From contig JAPXSY010000085.1 in assembly GCA_033812795.1 (NCBI GenBank), positions 1 to 11,423 on the forward strand: 11,423 bases of DNA. Direction: 5' to 3'. Below the pieces are notes generated by a model, which was not told the DNA's origin, ran no database searches, and was given only the letters and a program-made list of their open reading frames with translations. The DNA comes from JAPXSY01 sp033812795. Lineage in GTDB: Bacteria > Verrucomicrobiota > Kiritimatiellia > RFP12 > UBA1067. The translations under genes and the position numbers were made by a program. Of the stretch, positions 6,482 through 11,423 are shown piece after piece. Numbering within the stretch: the stretch's first letter is position 1; each line of letters begins with the position of its first letter.

Positions 6482-7608
6482 ACGTTCAACGCTCAACGCT
6501 CAACGCTCAACGCTCCAGTGAAAACAGAGGCTCGGCTCTGATTATCGCGCTTTGGACGATCGCCCTGCTGAGTCTGCTGGTGATGTCCTTTGCGCTGGAT
6601 GCCCTGTTGGAGGGCCGCGTGAACCTGTATGTGCGGCAGCGTCGTCAGGTGGATTATTTGACCCAGTCGGGCATCGTGATTGCGGAGATGTTGCTGCTCG
6701 AGTACCGGAACGCTACCGCTTCGACCACTACGGATGAGAAAGAAGACCGTTGGCTGGGTGCCAAACTGGATCTCCAGAAAGGCGAAGCCTCCACCGGCGA
6801 CGTGGTGGTCGACGCGGCGAACCCGGACGGTGGCGTGGTGCGGGTCAAGATCTCGGCCGGGGAGTCCAGCCGCTGGCCCATCAACCTGCTCTTCCATACC
6901 GGGGCGGGCGGCGCACAGGTGGACAAGATATGGGAAAACGTGCTGACTGTGGCGAACGTGCCGCAGGAGTATTGGGAGGAACTGATCGACTGCTGGACCG
7001 ACTGGGTCGATGCGGATAACACCGTCACCGGCCGCAACGGTGCGGAACGCGATTACTATGAGGGGTTGGAGCAGCCCTACACCGCGCGTAACGGTCCGAT
7101 CGACACGGTTGACGAGTTGCTGAAGGTCAAGGGGTTTCTGCCGGCCATCGTCAACGGGGGTGTGCTCAACCCGGAGGAGAAAGACCCCCAAAAACAGATC
7201 GTTATCCGGTCCGGCGGCATCAAGGCTTTTTTTGACATCTATGGGGAACTTGTTAAAATAAACGTCAATTCCGCTGACAAAGAGGTGTTGTTGACCGTTC
7301 CGGGCATCGATGGGGATGAATTGCTGGCGGGAGCGATTGTGGAGGAGCGCGAGACGGGTAGTCGGCGTGTTTCCTCCGCGGCCACCGATCTCGACCGGGA
7401 GAGCAAACTGTTCAAGGATTGGAACGATTTGACCGCCCGTATCGAAGGGATACCCCTGACGGCGAGCGATTTCCTGAGTTACGCTCCTGAAAAGTACTTC
7501 AAAATCGAAGTGGAGGGGGAGGCGGGTGGGATCTCCCACCGGATTGAGGCGATGGCGATTGTGGAGGGCGACAAGGTCCGCTACGTGAGATGGCGGGAGG
7601 ACCCATGA
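6478..7608 (+). CDS. gspK: Minor pseudopilin GspK with repeat-derived leader
   Basis: The large tip pseudopilin that caps the pseudopilus. The 376-residue precursor has an 18-residue leader; cleavage is expected between G18 and S19 in NRGSALIIALW. Position +5 is Ile, not Glu, as is normal for GspK. The helix SALIIALWTIALLSLLVMSF is followed by the large T2SSK domain, with helix-hairpin-helix-like elements near 203-218 (PIDTVDELLKVKG) and 259-277 (INVNSADKEVLLTVPGID). Most of the leader (residues 2-12) is encoded by a heptamer DNA array. The GTG start is backed by a good SD and by its overlap with the gspJ stop. A 182-nt gap with strong hairpins follows. Confidence 0.94.
   Translation: MNVQRSTLNAQRSSENRGSALIIALWTIALLSLLVMSFALDALLEGRVNLYVRQRRQVDYLTQSGIVIAEMLLLEYRNATASTTTDEKEDRWLGAKLDLQKGEASTGDVVVDAANPDGGVVRVKISAGESSRWPINLLFHTGAGGAQVDKIWENVLTVANVPQEYWEELIDCWTDWVDADNTVTGRNGAERDYYEGLEQPYTARNGPIDTVDELLKVKGFLPAIVNGGVLNPEEKDPQKQIVIRSGGIKAFFDIYGELVKINVNSADKEVLLTVPGIDGDELLAGAIVEERETGSRRVSSAATDLDRESKLFKDWNDLTARIEGIPLTASDFLSYAPEKYFKIEVEGEAGGISHRIEAMAIVEGDKVRYVRWREDP
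6481..6515 (+). repeat. Heptamer tandem array at the gspJ/gspK junction
   Basis: Five tandem 7-bp units: AACGTTC once (6481-6487), then AACGCTC four times (6488-6515). The first base is the last base of the gspJ stop codon. Three units make 21 bp, so the array stays open in frame; in the gspK frame it reads NVQRSTLNAQRS. Confidence 0.93.
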
Positions 7609-7633
7609 GGAAGTGCATTCGTGCGTGCTTGAG

Positions 7634-7688
7634 GGTAGGGACGCCTCCCCGAGGCGTCCGCGGACGGTTCGGGGAACCGTCCCTGCCG
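7634..7688. repeat. Twin-hairpin palindromic element between gspK and gspL
   Basis: Two perfect hairpins stand side by side: GGACGCCTC/CCC/GAGGCGTCC (7639-7659) and GGACGGTTC/GGG/GAACCGTCC (7662-7682), each 9-bp stem, 3-nt loop, separated by GC. The outer arms (about 7634-7643 and 7678-7687) are also complementary apart from one G/T wobble-type position, so the element can fold as two hairpins or as one larger cruciform. No T-run follows. It resembles REP-like intergenic palindromes more than a terminator. Confidence 0.85.
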
Positions 7689-7790
7689 GGAAGCGGGCCG
7701 CTCTAGTGTGAAGGGCGGGCAGCAGGAAATGAAAGACGAGAAACCCGTGATCTGAGTGTCGTGAGTCGGGTGCCGGAAAAGGTTGTTTGA
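7689..7790 (+). other. Remainder of the gspK-gspL gap
   Basis: About 100 nt with no convincing gene. It contains only very short reading frames (for example eight codons from 7729 with poor SD spacing). AAAAGG (7777-7782), 8 nt before the GTG at 7791, is a modest SD for gspL. No clear promoter is visible. Confidence 0.5.
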
Positions 7791-9191
7791 GTGAGCAGAC
7801 CGAGTGAGATCATAGCGTTGTTGGCGGAAGGTGGCGTGTTGCGCGGGGTGCGGTTCGCCCCGCGCGGGCGCGATGCCTGGACGCGCACGGGCGGTGGGGT
7901 GTGGCCGCTTGAGGACGCCGAGGTTGATGTTGCGGAGGGGGCGGCAGAGACGGAACAGGGTACGGTGGTCGAAAGCGACACGCCGCTCGCCCGGGCGTTT
8001 TCTGCGGCGCGCAACGCTTTGGGGGTGCGCCGGGTGGTGATCGCGCTGCCGCTTTCGCGTCTGCTGGTCCGCGTGCTGAGTTTTCCGGTCGAGATGCGCG
8101 AGGACCTGGCGGAAGCGGTGACGCTGCAGATGGATAAGCTCTCCCCGTTCCCGGGAGAGGAACTTTCGGTCGGGTTCGAAATCGTCAGTGAGACGGAGAC
8201 GAGTCTCCGTGTTTTTGCCGCGGCTCTGCCCGAGGCGGTGTTCGAGGATCTGGGCGGTGCGTTGCGGGCGTCGGGATTGCAGGTGCTGCGTACCGACGCT
8301 TCGATCTTGGGCTGGTTCCGCACGGTGCGCGGGCCCTGCCACCTCGACCGGCCCGGACGCCGGGTAGTGCTCGCCGATCCGGACGGCGGTTGGGATCTTC
8401 TGGTTTTGGATCAGGGTGTGCCGGTGCTCGTGCGGGGGTTGGGCGCGTTGCCGGATGACGAAAGTCTGGTGCGTGAGGTCATGCTCTCCCTGCTGAACGC
8501 GGAACTGGAGGCCGGGCACGGAGCGGTCGCCGAACTGGTCATCCTTTCGCATCAGCCGCCTACGGCGGCTTTGCGGGAACGGTTGGAGAAACTGACCGGT
8601 GCGCCGGTGCGGTTCGAGACGCCGCCCTCGGAGGACGGCGGGGTCGAGGGGGTCGCGTTGCGAACGGGCGAAGGGGCAACGTTGGATCTGACGCCGCAAG
8701 TCTGGCGCGATGCAATGAAAGAGGAGGCCGTGCGGCGCCGGGTGCTGACCGGCGTGGTTGCGGCACTGGTGGTGTGGGTGCTCGGGATGGGCGTGTTGTT
8801 TTCGGGCCCCGTGGTCTACCGGCAGCTTACGGCGCGGCAGAATCAAGCCTCCCGCGCGCATTTCAAGGCCCACAAGGCGGTGGCGGACACCCGCGAGCGG
8901 GTCAACCTCATCCAGGCCTATACGGACCGTACCTACTCGGCACTCGAGATGCTGAAACTGGTTTCGGAGCGTCTGCCGCCCGGGATCACGCTGGCGGGCT
9001 TCACCTATCGCCGTGACGACGGGGTGCGGATTTCGGGTGACGCCGTGCAACCCACGCTGGTGTACGATTTCAAAAACGCGGTGACGGAAAGTCCGTTGTT
9101 CGAGACGGTCGGCCTCGTGGGGCCGTCGGCGAGCAAGGGTTTGCACAAATTTGATGTGGACGCGAAGTTCAAGGGGGTGACGCAGAAATGA
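7791..9191 (+). CDS. gspL: Type II secretion platform protein GspL (PilM-like plus PilN-like halves)
   Basis: Bitopic inner-membrane protein that recruits GspE and pairs with GspM. The 466-residue product has a cytoplasmic actin-like (PilM/GspL) domain (about 1-290), including VIALPLSRLLVRVLSFPVEMREDLAEAV and MDKLSPFPGEEL, which resemble the PilM-type region. One transmembrane helix follows at about 318-340 (LTGVVAALVVWVLGMGVLFSG), then a coiled segment and a periplasmic ferredoxin-like, PilN/GspL-type domain (about 385-460, with LPPGITLAGFTYRRDDGVRISG). The start is a GTG with modest SD AAAAGG. The stop overlaps the gspM ATG by 4 nt, matching the physical partnership of the two proteins. Sequence resemblance to enterobacterial GspL is weak; the call rests on architecture and position. 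Confidence 0.88.
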   Translation: MSRPSEIIALLAEGGVLRGVRFAPRGRDAWTRTGGGVWPLEDAEVDVAEGAAETEQGTVVESDTPLARAFSAARNALGVRRVVIALPLSRLLVRVLSFPVEMREDLAEAVTLQMDKLSPFPGEELSVGFEIVSETETSLRVFAAALPEAVFEDLGGALRASGLQVLRTDASILGWFRTVRGPCHLDRPGRRVVLADPDGGWDLLVLDQGVPVLVRGLGALPDDESLVREVMLSLLNAELEAGHGAVAELVILSHQPPTAALRERLEKLTGAPVRFETPPSEDGGVEGVALRTGEGATLDLTPQVWRDAMKEEAVRRRVLTGVVAALVVWVLGMGVLFSGPVVYRQLTARQNQASRAHFKAHKAVADTRERVNLIQAYTDRTYSALEMLKLVSERLPPGITLAGFTYRRDDGVRISGDAVQPTLVYDFKNAVTESPLFETVGLVGPSASKGLHKFDVDAKFKGVTQK

Positions 9192-9868
9192 GTGCGGTCT
9201 CCTCCCGAGAGAAGAACATGCTGCTGATCACGGCCGTGCTCGTGCTCTATGCCGTGGCGGCGCTGAGTTACAAAAAGCAGGCCGCGAACTGGAAGGCCGC
9301 GCGCCGGACCTTTATGGCGGCCCAACGTAAGGTCACGGAAGAGCGTGAGCTGATCGCGGCCCGCGACATGTGGGCGGAGCGGTATGAAGCGATGCGCGAA
9401 CTGATGCCGATTTTTCCGTACGAGAAGGATGTGGATACCCATTGGCTGAACTTGATGGATTCCACGGCCACGCGCAACGGGTTCGCCATTTCGCGGCGTC
9501 AGGCTAACAAAGAACAGGAGGTCGGGGATGTGTACGAGTTGCCGATCGAGTGCAAGGATTGGGAGGCTCCGCTTGAATCGCTGGTCCGTTTTCTGTATGA
9601 CTTGCACCAGCAGGGCGCGATGTTGGATGTGCGGCAGCTCTTCATTCGGCCGTCCACCAAGCCCGGTTATCTGAAGGGCTCGTTCACCCTGTATTGCGCT
9701 TATATGCGGGGGGACGCGGAGTCGCTGCCTCCGCCTTCCGTGTCGGCGGGGGCGGAGACGAATGGGTTGCCGCCGACGGCGGATGGGACAGTGACGAACA
9801 GTGCGGCGATCCCTCCGCCCGGGACAGGAACCGCGGTGACGAATCCGGTGGCGGGAGAAGGAAGTTGA
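9188..9868 (+). CDS. gspM: Type II secretion platform protein GspM (PilO-like)
   Basis: Bitopic inner-membrane protein that heterodimerises with GspL. The 226-residue product has a short cytoplasmic N-terminus, one transmembrane helix (about 12-28, LLITAVLVLYAVAALSY), a coiled-coil stretch (about 30-70) and a periplasmic ferredoxin-like domain (about 75-178). The periplasmic part has the PilO/GspM pattern VDTHWLNLMDSTATRNGF and a late YLKGSFTLYCAYMR strand. About 48 C-terminal residues are Pro/Ala/Gly/Thr-rich and probably disordered, an extension absent from short GspM proteins. The ATGA overlap with gspL indicates coupled translation. Its TGA stop leads directly into a short heptamer-like tract. 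Family sequence is divergent, so the call relies on topology and gene order. Confidence 0.85.
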   Translation: MSAVSSREKNMLLITAVLVLYAVAALSYKKQAANWKAARRTFMAAQRKVTEERELIAARDMWAERYEAMRELMPIFPYEKDVDTHWLNLMDSTATRNGFAISRRQANKEQEVGDVYELPIECKDWEAPLESLVRFLYDLHQQGAMLDVRQLFIRPSTKPGYLKGSFTLYCAYMRGDAESLPPPSVSAGAETNGLPPTADGTVTNSAAIPPPGTGTAVTNPVAGEGS

Positions 9869-9999
9869 GAGTTGAACGTTCCAATGTCTGGAGGACCGTA
9901 CACGGTCACAGCGAAGCGGTACATGTTCACGTACGCGAGGATGAGGATGGAAGAGGAAGGGCGTAAAGGTAAGGACCTTTTGGTTTTGAGGGAACAGGT
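9868..9999 (+). promoter_or_regulatory. gspD leader with two hairpins and an SD
   Basis: The 131-nt gspM-gspD gap opens with heptamer-like units AGAGTTG (9868) and AACGTTC (9875). Hairpin 1 is GACCG/TACA/CGGTC (9894-9907). Hairpin 2 is AAAGGT/AAGG/ACCTTT (9965-9980), followed by a short T-rich stretch too interrupted to call a terminator. GAGGGA (9988-9993) is a good SD, 6 nt before the ATG at 10000. A leader of this kind could set GspD levels independently of the platform genes, but that is inference. No clear internal promoter was seen. Confidence 0.45.
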
Positions 10000-11423
10000 A
10001 TGAAGAACATGAGAAACGATTGGGTCGTATTCGGGGCTGTGTGTGCGCTGGCTCTCGGCGTAACGACGTTGGCTCAGGACCCGGCTCCGGACGCGGCGGC
10101 CGCGCCAGCGGCGGGCGACGCGAATCCCGCACCCGCGCCAGTTGTTGAAGTCCCGGCTCCGCAGCGGGCCTTGAATTCACGCTCGTCGCGTCTGTCGCGT
10201 CCGCCGCTCCGTTCGCTGCGTGCAACGGCAGGGGCTCCCGTTTCCGTTGCGCCGTTGTCTGCGGGCGATGCGACGGAGACCCCCGACGAAACCGGGGCGG
10301 AGCCCAAATCCAAGACCACGACCCCCTCGCTCAAATTCGACAACGCGCCCACGGACATCATCCTGCAGGCGTACGCCCAGGAGACCGGTAAAACGTTGCT
10401 CATCGCGCCGGACGCGCCCAAAGCCAACATCACGCTGAAAAGCCAGCCGGATGTGGTCCTTTCGCGCGAGGAGTTTATTGAGGCGATCGAAGTGGTGCTG
10501 AGCATGAACGGCATTGTGCTGGAACCCTTCGGCGAAAAGTTCATGAAGGTGCTGGCGCGCAAGACGGTCCGGACGGACGGCATCCAGATTCTGATGGAGA
10601 GCCCGGAGAAGGGGCATCCCGAGAAAAACCGGGTGGTCAGCCAGATGATCCAGCTTAAGGCCATCACGGCCGAAGAGGCGCAAAAGGCGCTGGAGGGGTT
10701 CAAAAAACCGGACGGCCTGTTCCAGATGTTCGAGCGCACCAACAGCATCCTGGTCACCGACACCCAGGAGAATATCAACCGCATGCTGGAGATCATCAAA
10801 TTCATCGACCAGCCCCTGGTGGTGCTGGAGGAGGTCAATGTCCGCGCGATCCGGTACGCCAAGGCCGAGGATATCAAGAAGCGGCTGGAAGAGATCGTGG
10901 CCGAGTCGCAAAAGCAGACTCAGGCCAAAGAGGAGATCAAGCCCAACGTGTCCGGCGCACCCGGCTTCTCCCGAACGACTTCCTCCCGGCCCCTGCCGTC
11001 CGGTCTGACCCGGTTGCGCGGGCAGCAGCAGCCTGAGCCGGCCGCCAAGCCGAATGAGAACCTCGCTACGCTCATCAGTGACGCCGACCGCGGCATGATC
11101 CGCGGCAAGGTGCAGATTCTGGCGGACGAGCGGTCCAACCAGCTCATCATCGTCACGCGGGCCGACAACATGAAGTTCTTCGACAAGGTCATCACCGTGT
11201 TGGATATTGAGACCGCGCCGGATGTGAAGGTGGAGGTGTTGCGGCTGGAGTATGCCGACGCCGAAGAGGTCTCCACCATGCTGAACGACCTGATCGGCAA
11301 TGTGACCAGCAAGAAAGAGGATACGAGCGCGACAGGCGCGAAATCCGCCGCGGCATCCGGTACGGATGGCCGCAGCACCAGCTTGGCCGAGGCCGTGGCC
11401 GCGCGCGCGGCCGGCCGGTCCGC
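10000..11423 (+). CDS. gspD: Type II secretion outer-membrane secretin GspD (partial, 3' end missing)
   Basis: Forms the outer-membrane channel of the T2SS. The 474 visible residues begin with a Sec signal peptide; cleavage is likely after A25 (TTLA/QD). A Pro/Ala/Ser-rich linker (about 26-110) precedes the N0 domain (about 111-187, LKFDNAPTDIILQAYAQETG). N1 lies near 212-270, ending SILVTDTQENINRMLEIIKFI. N2 starts near 273 and is split by a Gln/Pro/Ser-rich insert (about 305-362) before GKVQILADERSNQLIIVTR. N3 starts near 408 (VKVEVLRLEYADAEEVSTML), followed by another low-complexity Ser/Ala-rich loop. The pore-forming secretin domain lies beyond the window. The ATG at 10000 has SD GAGGGA; an in-frame ATG at 10009 is less well placed. 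Being last and set apart from gspE differs from classical gspC-D-E order. Confidence 0.95.
   Translation, partial: MKNMRNDWVVFGAVCALALGVTTLAQDPAPDAAAAPAAGDANPAPAPVVEVPAPQRALNSRSSRLSRPPLRSLRATAGAPVSVAPLSAGDATETPDETGAEPKSKTTTPSLKFDNAPTDIILQAYAQETGKTLLIAPDAPKANITLKSQPDVVLSREEFIEAIEVVLSMNGIVLEPFGEKFMKVLARKTVRTDGIQILMESPEKGHPEKNRVVSQMIQLKAITAEEAQKALEGFKKPDGLFQMFERTNSILVTDTQENINRMLEIIKFIDQPLVVLEEVNVRAIRYAKAEDIKKRLEEIVAESQKQTQAKEEIKPNVSGAPGFSRTTSSRPLPSGLTRLRGQQQPEPAAKPNENLATLISDADRGMIRGKVQILADERSNQLIIVTRADNMKFFDKVITVLDIETAPDVKVEVLRLEYADAEEVSTMLNDLIGNVTSKKEDTSATGAKSAAASGTDGRSTSLAEAVAARAAGRS

Noticed and set aside
7729..7755. Eight-codon mini-gene (MKDEKPVI) before gspL, possible leader peptide
   Set aside because: The AGGA before it is too close to the ATG for a normal SD, there is no run of regulatory codons, and frames this short are expected by chance.
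7581..9146. A 521-codon minus-strand open frame
   Set aside because: It is antisense to gspL, rich in Arg, His and Pro as expected for a shadow of GC-rich coding DNA, and shows no recognisable motif or SD.
9005..10225. A 406-codon minus-strand open frame across gspM and the gspD start
   Set aside because: It is antisense to well-supported genes, with shadow-like composition and no domain pattern.

Overview
The window is almost entirely one type II secretion system (T2SS) operon on the + strand, in the order gspE-F-G-H-I-J-K-L-M-D. The sequence is GC-rich, with many GTG starts, short overlaps and clear Shine-Dalgarno (SD) sites. Gene order, the late position of the secretin gene and the lack of a recognisable gspC in view suggest a Gram-negative bacterium of the Planctomycetota/Verrucomicrobiota/Kiritimatiellota/Lentisphaerota group. 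That placement is inference; no marker gene is present.

Layout. 1-765 (minus strand): a partial, divergently transcribed gene for a single-pass membrane protein with a coiled coil and a Pro/Ala-rich tail. 766-899: divergent intergenic region. 900-2594 gspE (ATPase) and 2696-3943 gspF (inner-membrane platform). 3993-7608: five pseudopilin genes, gspG (major), gspH, gspI, gspJ and gspK (minor). 7791-9868: gspL and gspM (assembly platform). 10000 to the window end: gspD (outer-membrane secretin), cut off before its pore-forming domain.

How the genes work together. GspE hydrolyses ATP at the cytoplasmic face, docked on GspL. GspF, GspL and GspM form the inner-membrane platform. GspG polymerises into a short pseudopilus tipped by GspH, I, J and K, which pushes folded substrates through the GspD channel. 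The prepilin peptidase (GspO) and a classical GspC are not in this window.

The proteins are an ordinary T2SS. The unusual part is the DNA between them. Four of the wider gene junctions, and one junction where the genes overlap, carry short-period repeats or strong inverted repeats. Heptamer (7-bp) arrays begin exactly at the last base of the stop codons of gspE and gspJ, with a short related tract at gspM. A 10-bp, helix-phased array precedes gspH. A twin-hairpin element lies between gspK and gspL. The heptamer array at gspJ/gspK is translated and forms the pre-cleavage leader of GspK. I saw no RNA genes, CRISPR arrays, insertion sequences or convincing rho-independent terminators.
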